Part shown: positions 15,598 through 23,268 of the stretch, one piece after another
Layout of the letters: every line of letters starts with the position of its first letter
Position numbering within the stretch: the stretch's first letter is position 1
From: JAVBQJ01 sp031549115
GTDB lineage: Bacteria; Verrucomicrobiota; Lentisphaeria; Victivallales; Victivallaceae
Reading direction: 5' to 3'
NCBI GenBank assembly: GCA_031549115.1
Contig: JAVBQJ010000062.1
Coordinates: forward strand, 1 to 45,908
DNA length: 45,908 nt
The notes under the pieces: generated by a model
What the model saw: the letters and a program-made list of their open reading frames with translations, nothing else
What the model was told of the DNA's origin: nothing
Databases searched by the model: none
Made by a program: the position numbers and the translations under genes

Positions 15598-18297
15598 TCA
15601 GCGCAACTCCACTTTGACTTCGGTCAGGCGTGGCGTGCGCAATGACCGCTCCGCCGAAAGCTCCAACTGGTACTGGAGCCAACAATCAACCGGGCACGAC
15701 AACGCGACGGAGTCGCCGGCTTGCAGCCATTCGCTCCACGGGGCCTGCTCCAGCAATTCCGGCGAAGCCGCCCGGCGCAATCGCGCCCGCACACCGGTCG
15801 TGGGGGGAATTTCCCCTTCCCAACCGACGGTGACCGATTCGGCCGCCCCGGCCACCTGATACGGCGCGCTGGTATAATACTCCTCCGCGCCGCGGGTCAA
15901 CTGATTGCCGGGCTCCACCGCGGTGATGCCGTGCGGCCCTTTGCTCGGCAATTTGGTGGTGTGGCGCGGGTCGAAACCGTCGGGGCCGTTCCACCATATT
16001 TCGGAATAGCCGACGTGATCGCCGTTGACCTTGTGGTTGGCGACCGCGAGGTCGACGAAGCCGTCGCCGTTGAAGTCGGCCGCCAGGCAGCCGGAGACCG
16101 AATGCGTCGGCAGCCGGGTGCAGTCGCTGTTGCGGAAACCGATGCCGTCGCGGTTCCAGTAGATGAACGAATCGATGTCGCGCTCGACGCCGTTGTGATA
16201 AGAGCCGACAAAGAGGTCCAGCCTGCCGTCGCCATTGAAGTCCGCGATCGCCATCGAGTTGACGCCGTCGGCGCGCAGCATGGTGCGGTTCGACTCGCTG
16301 ATGCCCTCCGGTCCATTCCAATAGACGTAAGCGAACGAATCGTGCGGCTCCTCCAACGCGTCGGTATTCGACATGGGGCGCATGTGGCCGCCGATCACCA
16401 GATCGGGGTAACCGTTGCCGGTGAAGTCGGCCGCCCGGACGCTGCAGGCGCGGAAAACCGCCAGTTCCTGGCAGCGGTCGAAGCTGAAGCCCTCCGGCCC
16501 TCCCCAGAGAATGAACGAACGGTCCATGGTGATCTGGGGGATCACCAGATCGAGCCAACCGTTGCGGTTCAAATCGACCAGATAGATCCAGCGCGGCTGA
16601 TTGTAGGTTTTGCCTTTGTGGACCAACGGGATTTTCACCGGATGCTCGGTGTCGAAGCCGTCCGGGCCGCCGTAGAATATGGTGATGCATGGTTCGGTGA
16701 AGCTGACGAACAGCAAATCCAGATAACCGTTGCGGTTCAAATCGGCGCAAACGCAGCCATGCGCCGCCTTGGTCGGCAGCGTCACCATCCGCGCCGGATC
16801 GAAACCGGCGGGCGTGTTGATGTGAATGTAGCTTCCGGGATCGAGCCACAGTGAATTTTCCGCACAGTTGGTCACCACCAGATCGGCGATGCCGTCGTCG
16901 TTGATGTCGACATACAACGCCTCGACGGCGCACCAGCCGGGCAACTCCGTGACCCGTTCCGGGAGATAGCCGTCCGGCCCCCCGGCAAAGACGGCAATCG
17001 TGTCGTGCCCCACCAGCGAACCGGAAAAGTGATTGATCAACGCCAGTACCGGCGCGGCGCCTTTCCCGCGCAGCACCACGCTCCGGCGCGAATCGTCCCC
17101 GGCAAGGCGGCGGATCTCCCGCAGCGAGCTGTCGAGCACCAACGTTTCGGAGGAAAAGTGTTCCGGCGTGTGGCTCTGGCAGAGGATCACCTCCATTTTG
17201 CCGTCCCCGTCGAAGTCGGCCATGACCGCGTCACAGGCCCGCCAGCTCGGAATCCGGCTCCGGCGCGCCGGCACCATCGTTTCGGAGAGCTCGTGCAATA
17301 CCCACGAACATTCCTTCTCCGCGTACGGCTCCCGCGCCGCCAGCACCATATCGACGCCGCCGTTGCCCAACAGATCGCCGACCGCGACCGATTGCACCAG
17401 CGGCGCTTCGATCCGGGCGAACTCCGTCCACAGCCCCCGGTGGTCCGCCTCCCAGAAGCGGACGTCGTCCGGCGTGATCACCGACAACAGCACCCTGCCG
17501 CGAAACGAAATCGCCTGCAGCAGCGGCTCCGGCTCCTCAACCCGCTCGAACGGGCTCTGGAGGCGCAGCTCGGCTTCCCGGTCTTCCGCCCGGGGACAGG
17601 TAAAGGGAAGCAGCGAAAAGCGTTCCGGGTCGATGCCGTCCGGCCCGCCCCAATAGATCCGGGTTTCGCCGTCGGCGTTGCGCACCGCCAGGTCGCAGAA
17701 ACCGTTTCCATTCCAATCCGCGGCGACGATCTGCCGCGCCGGAATATCGTAATCCTGATAGCGCCGCGCTTCGACCCCGAGGTCGCCATAATAAAACGCG
17801 CGCAGTTTTCCGCGGACGATAAAGATCAATGAGTTCTTCCCGCAACCGCTGAAATCGCCGGCGGCGACGCCGTCACACCACGGCGTCGGCAGCAACAGCA
17901 TCCGGCTTTCCGAGTAGCCCGCCTCCGAACCGTAATAAACAGCGGAATTCAACACCGAAGCGGCGCCGTCGTACTTCATCGCGATGATCAGGTCGTCGTA
18001 ACCGTCGCCGGTCAGGTCGGCGGCAATGCCATCGATCGCGCCGCTGCCGGGAACCAATGTTTTCCGGCAGCTCCCGGTGAGATCGTAATAAAGCGCCGTC
18101 GGCGCAACTTCACAATGGCTCTGGCTGTCGCAAAGCACTAAATCGAAATAACCGTCCCGGTCCAGGTCGTACTGGTAAATCCGCTGCAGGACCCCCTGCT
18201 TCGAGACATAGAGATTCTGCCCGCCGTTGCCGAAATAACCGCCCCGAAATGCTTCGAAGCCGCGTGTGATCCAGGTTTGTGTTTTCATCTGCTCCAT
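15598..18297 (-). CDS. FG-GAP/VCBS repeat beta-propeller protein
   Basis: An 899-residue protein built almost wholly of FG-GAP repeats. At least a dozen calcium-loop motifs are visible, for example DLDRDGYFD, DLTGDGYDD, DFDGDGKME, DINDDGIAD, DLNRNGYLD, DFNGDGRLD and DFNGDGFVD, often followed by YWNGPEG-type strands. Such repeats fold into integrin-like propellers that bind ligands or glycans, usually outside the cell. Yet no signal peptide is seen from either ATG (18297 or 18288); GGAG lies very close to the second. The last 100 residues are not repetitive and may be a small beta-sandwich. The promoter and a palindromic operator lie directly upstream (18359-18387), facing the divergent GntR gene. 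Confidence 0.85.
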   Translation of the reverse strand: MEQMKTQTWITRGFEAFRGGYFGNGGQNLYVSKQGVLQRIYQYDLDRDGYFDLVLCDSQSHCEVAPTALYYDLTGSCRKTLVPGSGAIDGIAADLTGDGYDDLIIAMKYDGAASVLNSAVYYGSEAGYSESRMLLLPTPWCDGVAAGDFSGCGKNSLIFIVRGKLRAFYYGDLGVEARRYQDYDIPARQIVAADWNGNGFCDLAVRNADGETRIYWGGPDGIDPERFSLLPFTCPRAEDREAELRLQSPFERVEEPEPLLQAISFRGRVLLSVITPDDVRFWEADHRGLWTEFARIEAPLVQSVAVGDLLGNGGVDMVLAAREPYAEKECSWVLHELSETMVPARRSRIPSWRACDAVMADFDGDGKMEVILCQSHTPEHFSSETLVLDSSLREIRRLAGDDSRRSVVLRGKGAAPVLALINHFSGSLVGHDTIAVFAGGPDGYLPERVTELPGWCAVEALYVDINDDGIADLVVTNCAENSLWLDPGSYIHINTPAGFDPARMVTLPTKAAHGCVCADLNRNGYLDLLFVSFTEPCITIFYGGPDGFDTEHPVKIPLVHKGKTYNQPRWIYLVDLNRNGWLDLVIPQITMDRSFILWGGPEGFSFDRCQELAVFRACSVRAADFTGNGYPDLVIGGHMRPMSNTDALEEPHDSFAYVYWNGPEGISESNRTMLRADGVNSMAIADFNGDGRLDLFVGSYHNGVERDIDSFIYWNRDGIGFRNSDCTRLPTHSVSGCLAADFNGDGFVDLAVANHKVNGDHVGYSEIWWNGPDGFDPRHTTKLPSKGPHGITAVEPGNQLTRGAEEYYTSAPYQVAGAAESVTVGWEGEIPPTTGVRARLRRAASPELLEQAPWSEWLQAGDSVALSCPVDCWLQYQLELSAERSLRTPRLTEVKVELR

Positions 18298-18358
18298 TCC
18301 GTGATTGCTCGTTTGCCATAGCGGATATTGCCGCTTCCCAAGAGTGCTTCATGCTTAC

Positions 18359-18387
18359 ATTATATCCAATATTGTCGACAAAGTCAA
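18359..18387 (-). promoter_or_regulatory. Promoter of the FG-GAP gene with GntR operator in the spacer
   Basis: On the minus strand, TTGACT (18387-18382) and TATAAT (18364-18359) are spaced by 17 bases. The perfect palindrome TTGTCGACAA (18372-18381) fills the spacer beside the -35 box. It fits the TGTN-NACA type sites of FadR-like GntR regulators, so binding there would block RNA polymerase. Confidence 0.8.
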
Positions 18388-18437
18388 CAGAAAATAGAGA
18401 AAAAACGAAAAAAAACGCATTTTTTCTCGTTTTACTG

Positions 18438-18466
18438 TTGACAATTTTTATTTTTTTCACTATACT
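18438..18466 (+). promoter_or_regulatory. Promoter of the GntR regulator gene
   Basis: TTGACA (18438-18443), a 17-base AT-rich spacer, and TATACT (18461-18466). This is nearly consensus. The -35 box lies in TGTTGACAAT, which resembles an operator half-site. Confidence 0.8.
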
Positions 18467-18500
18467 ATAACCAACGGAAAAAACTCGGAAAGGATTCCGC

Positions 18501-19214
18501 ATGGTCAACATTGTCGACAATATCGAAGAAATGCCCTCCAAGATGGCGGCGGAACGGCTTTTCCTCGACGCCCTGATGCGCGATGAATACGCCATCGGCG
18601 CGCCGATCCGCGAATCCGTGCTGGCGAAGAAGTTGAACATCGCCCGCACCGGTGTCCGGGAAATGCTGAATCAGGCATTGAACTGGGGCGTGGTGGAATA
18701 CACCCCTTACAGCGGTTTCAGCATCCGCAACTTCACCTTGCAGGATACGTTGGAGTGGTACCAGCTGCGCGAGGCGCTCGAGCCGGTCGCCGCCCGCCTT
18801 TTCGCCGAAAAGCCGCGTCCGGAGGTCTGGGAGGAAATGGCGGAAAGCTGCCGGAATCTGGAACAGGTGCTTGGCAAGGACGTCCAGCGCGCCTGGGAAT
18901 GCGATTCGCATTTTCACGAATTGATTCTGCTGCATTGCGGCAATACGGCCATGGCGGCGCTGCATCCGCGCATCTATGTGACCGGACGCTTTTTCTTCCA
19001 TCTGCTGCTGCAGCATCTGCCGCAATTTCCGACGCCGGATATTCAAGGCACGATCTACGCGCACCGGCGGATTCTGGACGCGGCGCAATCCGGCGACGCC
19101 CACCTGGCGGAGTATCTGATGCGCAATCACCTGCAAGCCGGGCTCGGTTCTTTCCGGCAGCAGATCATGGAGTTGAAAGAAAAGAGTATTCCTCCGAAAA
19201 AGAGTAAGAAGTAG
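18501..19214 (+). CDS. GntR-family regulator, FadR/FCD type
   Basis: A 237-residue regulator. The N-terminal winged helix-turn-helix (about 12-75) includes IRESVLAKKLNIARTGVREML. The C-terminal FCD ligand domain carries the metal-binding set D135, H139, H188 and H210, with the family's spacing. The effector is probably a small acid or sugar acid, not known here. Divergent from the FG-GAP gene and followed by a pseudopilin gene after 61 bases. One palindromic operator lies in the FG-GAP promoter. Another, ATTGTCGACAAT, overlaps codons 4-7 of this gene, which suggests self-repression. The ATG has AAAGGATT upstream. Confidence 0.9.
   Translation: MVNIVDNIEEMPSKMAAERLFLDALMRDEYAIGAPIRESVLAKKLNIARTGVREMLNQALNWGVVEYTPYSGFSIRNFTLQDTLEWYQLREALEPVAARLFAEKPRPEVWEEMAESCRNLEQVLGKDVQRAWECDSHFHELILLHCGNTAMAALHPRIYVTGRFFFHLLLQHLPQFPTPDIQGTIYAHRRILDAAQSGDAHLAEYLMRNHLQAGLGSFRQQIMELKEKSIPPKKSKK
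18510..18521. promoter_or_regulatory. Second GntR operator, inside the gntR coding start
   Basis: The 12-base perfect palindrome ATTGTCGACAAT has the same core as the operator at 18372-18381. It lies about 45 bases past the -10 box of the gntR promoter, inside the first codons, so it could act as an autoregulatory roadblock. Confidence 0.65.
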
Positions 19215-19275
19215 TATGATGAGCGTCCTCTCGATCGAATTTTTCAACAACCCGGAAATGTAAGGAGTCCGTACG

Positions 19276-20019
19276 ATGATGAAAAAATTCACACTTATTG
19301 AGCTTCTGGTCGTAATTGCAATTATCGCAATTCTCGCCAGCATGCTGCTCCCGGCGTTATCCAAAGCGCGCGCCGCGGCGCAATCGATCAAATGCGTCTC
19401 CAATCTCAAGAACGACGCGCTGATGCAGACGATGTATTCGAACGACGCCGGCGGTTATATCGTGCTTTATGCACAGCATCGCGACACCGCGACCAACAAA
19501 GACCGTTATTCCTGGGCCGACATGCTGTACACTACCGGTTACTTCGACAAATCCCCGATGGTGGCGGTATGTCCGTCGGAGGCGACCAATCTCACCGACA
19601 CCGCCGGGCAATTTTTCCAGCAGGTTTACGGCTGCTACGGCTTTCCCGCCGATACCAGCAACAACGTCCCGTATAACCTGACCACCGGACTTCATGTGAC
19701 CACCGGCGCGTCGAACAGCTTCCGCGGCCTCAATATCAACAAGATTTCCAGTGCCGCCACCTTGCACATCCTGATGGATTCCTACTCCACGGCCACCAAC
19801 GGACAATTCTACACACTGGCCCGGTATGCCAACGCCTATGCGCCGCATACTCGGCACAACGACCGCTTCAATGTCTCCTTCGCCGACGGTCACGTGGCCG
19901 CCACGCATCCGAAAGAATTGTTCCAGATGCACTACACCTCCGACGACTACTCGCCGACATTAAAGGGTTTCCGTTTCCGCAACCAGAGCGGGCAATATCT
20001 CGACGCCGAAACGCTGTAA
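19276..20019 (+). CDS. Type II secretion-like pseudopilin with H-x9-DG tail motif
   Basis: A 247-residue protein starting MMKKFTLIELLVVIAIIAIL, the class III prepilin methylation region with the conserved Glu five residues after the cleavage point. The residue before Phe is Lys, not the usual Gly. A globular domain follows, with HNDRFNVSFADG, the H-x9-DG signature. Many copies of such proteins are typical of Lentisphaerota and Planctomycetota; their cargo or surface role is not well established. AAGGAG lies upstream. The gene follows the GntR regulator and precedes a secreted barrel protein by 16 bases, so the three may form an operon. Confidence 0.9.
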   Translation: MMKKFTLIELLVVIAIIAILASMLLPALSKARAAAQSIKCVSNLKNDALMQTMYSNDAGGYIVLYAQHRDTATNKDRYSWADMLYTTGYFDKSPMVAVCPSEATNLTDTAGQFFQQVYGCYGFPADTSNNVPYNLTTGLHVTTGASNSFRGLNINKISSAATLHILMDSYSTATNGQFYTLARYANAYAPHTRHNDRFNVSFADGHVAATHPKELFQMHYTSDDYSPTLKGFRFRNQSGQYLDAETL

Positions 20020-20035
20020 CGGGAGGAGAAACACG

Positions 20036-21709
20036 ATGAAAGCCATAGCACCCATCCTGCTGCTGCTGGCGATCTTCGGTACGGCTCCGGCCGCCTCGGC
20101 GCGGCCGGCGTTCGCCACCACCATCGACTTTCTCGACTATGTATTCATGGATCCGAAAGCCGAAAACCTGGCGGCGTATCCGCTGGAGATTTACGAAGAG
20201 CGCATCCGGGAATTGTCCGAAGCGGGCATCCGGAAGTTGTACCTCCGGGTCAACGTCTGCGGCCTCGCGCTCTACCCCAGCCGGGTGGTTCCCCGCTACG
20301 GCGAACAGGGGCAATGGCACTGGAATATGGAAGAAACGGCACAGCGGCTGGTCCGGACGCTCGAAACCTACGATCCATTGGCCGAAACCATCCGGTTGGG
20401 GCACCAATACGGCATGGAGGTATGGGCGTGGGAAAGTCTGTGGGATGACGCGGCGTCTTCGTTCGGCATGCAGGATTACAGCTCGCAACCCGAATACGCC
20501 GACCGGATTGCCGAAGCCGGCTTTCATCCGTTGATGGACCCGTTCTTCCGGGACTTTCCGCAGGGCTATGCGATGCGTAATCCGGTCAATCTGCCGGATG
20601 ACGCGGAAATCGCCGCCGCCAACGCGGCGGTCGCGGACCGTCACATCGGCCGGATCGTCTTCGTCAGCGACATCAACCGCGGTGCGGTGTCGCTTCCCGT
20701 CGACGTGCGGCTGTATGTCAGCAGCGACAACCGGAGCTATACGCCATATACCGGCGCGATGCGGATTTCCGCCACCCGCCGCGATAACCGTAATGTGCTC
20801 GTTTTCGACGGGCTTGATATCGCCGAACCGTATGTCAAATGGGTTCCCGCCGCCGCCGTCCCCAAAGAGCACAACTGGGGGTTTGCCGTCAACCGTACCG
20901 ACGGAGCCTCCGAACTGTACGACACCGAAGGCGGAAGGATGCCGGCGCGCTGGAGTGTTTCGGCGGTAACCGGAAAACCGGAAACGACGGCTCTGAACTT
21001 CAATCAGGTCATGTCGACCGCGTGGGATTACGACGCCCGCGAAGCCGGAGTCATGGCAGGCATTCCACCGGTGACTCCGGCACAGCGCCATTACCTCGGC
21101 ATGGCGGAGTTTTCCGTCCCGGCGGCGATGGCGCACAAGCTCGCCCGCTTCGAAGAGTTGGCCGTCTACGGCTTCGACGGATATATCTTCAATATCCGCA
21201 CCCACTCCCGGGTATCGGATCCGGCGGATTTCGGTTACAATCCGGAAACGCTGACCCGCTACCGCCAACGCTTCGGCGCCGGAACGGAAATCCTGCCGGC
21301 GCAATTGGCGGAGGTGCGCGCCGACGCCCTCGACGAATATCTGGCCGGCTGCAAACGCCTGGCCGGAGAGCGGCCGCTGTGGATGACGGCATTTCCGCAG
21401 CCCGCGAGCGGGAATCATTACGACCAGTTCGCAGTCCCCTGGCACTTCCGGCAATGGTTCGAATCCGGCAGCATCGACGGCGTAATGCTGATCGGGTCGG
21501 ACGATATCGAAGCCGTCAAAGCGCAGATGCCGCCGGGATGCAAAGCGGGATTGGGGTTGTTCCGGGAGCTCGGCTTCCCTCCCGGTGGCTATGATTTCGC
21601 CTCCGACGTGGCGGCGCTGAAACAGCATTCCGGAATCGACGAAGTGGAATTGTACGAATCGATGATTCTGAATTTCAAACCGGAAATGCGAACCGAATTA
21701 CTAAAGTAA
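20036..21709 (+). CDS. Secreted TIM-barrel, glycoside hydrolase-like protein
   Basis: A 557-residue protein with a signal peptide (MKAIAPILLLLAIFGTAPAASA). Residues 30-190 and 320-557 look like the two parts of a glycosidase-like barrel (LSEAGIRKLYLRVNVCG, HQYGMEVWAWESLWDD, LAVYGFDGYIFNIRTHS, SIDGVMLIGSDD). Between them, about 205-300 reads as a beta-sandwich insert (IGRIVFVSDINRGAVSLPVDVRLYVSSD), like a carbohydrate-binding domain. I cannot assign a GH family or name the catalytic acids. Its closeness to the pseudopilin and the GntR gene suggests induced glycan use. GGGAGGAG precedes the ATG. Confidence 0.65.
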   Translation: MKAIAPILLLLAIFGTAPAASARPAFATTIDFLDYVFMDPKAENLAAYPLEIYEERIRELSEAGIRKLYLRVNVCGLALYPSRVVPRYGEQGQWHWNMEETAQRLVRTLETYDPLAETIRLGHQYGMEVWAWESLWDDAASSFGMQDYSSQPEYADRIAEAGFHPLMDPFFRDFPQGYAMRNPVNLPDDAEIAAANAAVADRHIGRIVFVSDINRGAVSLPVDVRLYVSSDNRSYTPYTGAMRISATRRDNRNVLVFDGLDIAEPYVKWVPAAAVPKEHNWGFAVNRTDGASELYDTEGGRMPARWSVSAVTGKPETTALNFNQVMSTAWDYDAREAGVMAGIPPVTPAQRHYLGMAEFSVPAAMAHKLARFEELAVYGFDGYIFNIRTHSRVSDPADFGYNPETLTRYRQRFGAGTEILPAQLAEVRADALDEYLAGCKRLAGERPLWMTAFPQPASGNHYDQFAVPWHFRQWFESGSIDGVMLIGSDDIEAVKAQMPPGCKAGLGLFRELGFPPGGYDFASDVAALKQHSGIDEVELYESMILNFKPEMRTELLK

Positions 21710-21726
21710 CCCCCTCCCCCCCCAAA

Positions 21727-21766
21727 AAAACGATCCCGCGGTTGATTCAACCTGCGGGATCGTTTT
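21727..21766. terminator. Strong bidirectional terminator
   Basis: A 13-base perfect stem, arms 21727-21739 and 21754-21766, with A-run before and T-run after. It serves both the rightward barrel-protein gene and the leftward rpsU gene. The loop itself contains a short inverted repeat. Confidence 0.9.
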
Positions 21767-21788
21767 CTCGTCAAACGTATTCGAAGAA

Positions 21789-21962
21789 TCAATGACGACG
21801 CATCTTCTTCTCGCGGCGCTTGATTTCGCTTGGCTTTTCGAAGTGGCGGCGATTACGCAACTCCTTCAACGTGCCTTCCTTATCGAGCTTCTTTTTGAGA
21901 CGGCGCAACGCGCGCTCAATGATTTCGCCCTTCTTTACGCGGACTTCCGTGCACATGCCCAT
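21789..21962 (-). CDS. rpsU: Small ribosomal subunit protein bS21
   Basis: A 57-residue basic protein with the bS21 core: EVRVKKGEIIERALRRLKKKL and HFEKPSEIKRREKKMRR. bS21 helps mRNA selection on the 30S subunit. I chose the ATG at 21962 because AAGGGGGG lies 8 bases upstream; the GTG 9 bases earlier overlaps that site. It lies 93 bases downstream of the sigma factor gene on the same strand and ends at the strong terminator, so the two are probably co-transcribed. The 93-base gap shows no further feature. Confidence 0.95.
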   Translation of the reverse strand: MGMCTEVRVKKGEIIERALRRLKKKLDKEGTLKELRNRRHFEKPSEIKRREKKMRRH

Positions 21963-22055
21963 AGTTTTCACCCCCCTTCGTCTGGCTTTGTTTTTATTCG
22001 AATTCTATTTTTTGCACTCCCGCATACAACCGAAGCGCCCGAAACACTCATTTGC

Positions 22056-23099
22056 TCAATCGCTGGAATAGCCGGCTTCGTCGGCCAACAGCGTCTTTAA
22101 TTTCGTCAATGCCTGATTCTGAATCTGGCGGACCCGTTCCCGGGTGCGGCCGATCGCCTGGCTGACCTCTTCCAGGGTCCGGGCCCGGTAGCCGTCCATG
22201 CCGAAACGCATCTTCAAAATCAGCTTCTCGCGCTCATCCAACTCCTCCAGCAGCGCCACCAGCCGGTCGACCGATTCGACATCGCCGAGAATCTGGTCGG
22301 GGGTCGTCGCCTGACGGTCCGGGATGATATCCTGAAACTCGCCCTCTTCGCCCTGCTGAATCGGATCGTGCAAACTGAATGTGCGCAAATCGGCCAGACG
22401 CAGCCCGGCCACGGTCCGTTCGCTGAAGTCGAGATGCCCGGCGATTTCGGCGTCGCTGGGTTCGCGGCCGAGCTCCTCGGTCAACTTCATGCGCACCGAT
22501 TTGATCTTATTGATTTTCCCGGCCGACTGGACGGGGATCCGGATGGTCCGGCTCTGGTTGGCCAGGGCGCGGCGCATCGACTGTTTGATCCACCAGGCCG
22601 CATAGCTGCTGAATTTGGCCCCCTTGGCCGGATCGAACTTCTCCACCGCGCGCATCAGACCGATATTGCCTTCGGAAATCAGGTCCAGAAGCGGCAGTCC
22701 CAGCCCCTTGAAGTCGTGGGCGATTTTCACCACCAACCGCAGGTTGGCCTTGATCAGAACATCGCGCGCCGCTTCGTGCGCCACGGTATCTTCGCTGTGA
22801 ATGGCCTTGGCCAGATCGGCTTCTTCGGTCTTCGACACCAGTGAAATCTGGCCGATTTCGCCCATGTATACTTTCATGGTGTCGTTTTTGCTGCCGGCGG
22901 CGACTTTGGTCTCCAGCGCATTTTTCCGGGCGGTGTCTTTTTCCTGTTTGGTCTTCGGACGATCCGCTCCAACCAGACGACTCGGACGGCGAACTCGCTC
23001 GCGTGCTGCCGGCTTCGATACGGCGCCATCATCCGATGCAGCTTGCTCCAAGGGCACTTCCTGAGGAAGTTTGCTTTTCTTTGCAACTTTTTCCGTCAT
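22056..23099 (-). CDS. RNA polymerase sigma factor, RpoD/SigA family
   Basis: A 347-residue sigma-70 protein. A disordered charged N-terminus of about 70 residues is followed by region 1.2 (MKVYMGEIGQISLVSK), region 2 (NLRLVVKIAHDFKG to AAWWIKQSMRRAL, 119-179), region 3, and region 4.2 (TLEEVSQAIGRTRERVRQIQNQALTKLK). It lacks a long region 1.1 insert. The -10-reading region reads ANQSRTIRIPVQSAGKI, where a primary factor usually has RTIRIPVHMIE. It could be the housekeeping factor of this lineage or a group 2 (RpoS-like) relative; I cannot decide. Followed by rpsU, it recalls the rpsU-dnaG-rpoD operon in reversed order without dnaG. Confidence 0.9.
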   Translation of the reverse strand: MTEKVAKKSKLPQEVPLEQAASDDGAVSKPAARERVRRPSRLVGADRPKTKQEKDTARKNALETKVAAGSKNDTMKVYMGEIGQISLVSKTEEADLAKAIHSEDTVAHEAARDVLIKANLRLVVKIAHDFKGLGLPLLDLISEGNIGLMRAVEKFDPAKGAKFSSYAAWWIKQSMRRALANQSRTIRIPVQSAGKINKIKSVRMKLTEELGREPSDAEIAGHLDFSERTVAGLRLADLRTFSLHDPIQQGEEGEFQDIIPDRQATTPDQILGDVESVDRLVALLEELDEREKLILKMRFGMDGYRARTLEEVSQAIGRTRERVRQIQNQALTKLKTLLADEAGYSSD

Positions 23100-23170
23100 G
23101 TCGTTTCTGATGCCGTTCTTTATAGTGATTTTGAAAATTTTTCACCGTTATGATTGTAAAAACCGCAAAA

Positions 23171-23212
23171 GACGGCATATAGTAAGTAATGGTAACGAAT
23201 AATAATGCCGTC
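23171..23212. repeat. Inverted repeat in the divergent sigma-mfd gap
   Basis: GACGGCAT (23171-23178) pairs perfectly with ATGCCGTC (23205-23212) around a 26-base AT-rich loop. CCGC and GCGG add an outer 4-base arm with a bulge. It may be an operator or mRNA leader structure. The rest of the 169-base gap is AT-rich promoter-like DNA in which I cannot assign boxes. Confidence 0.5.
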
Positions 23213-23268
23213 GCGGACAATCATAAAATATAACTATACAGCACACCGGCTGTTTTGTCAAGTTAAAA

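Noticed and set aside
19868..21628. 586-residue open frame on the minus strand
   Set aside because: Antisense of the secreted barrel protein gene, which has a signal peptide, ribosome binding site and sensible composition.
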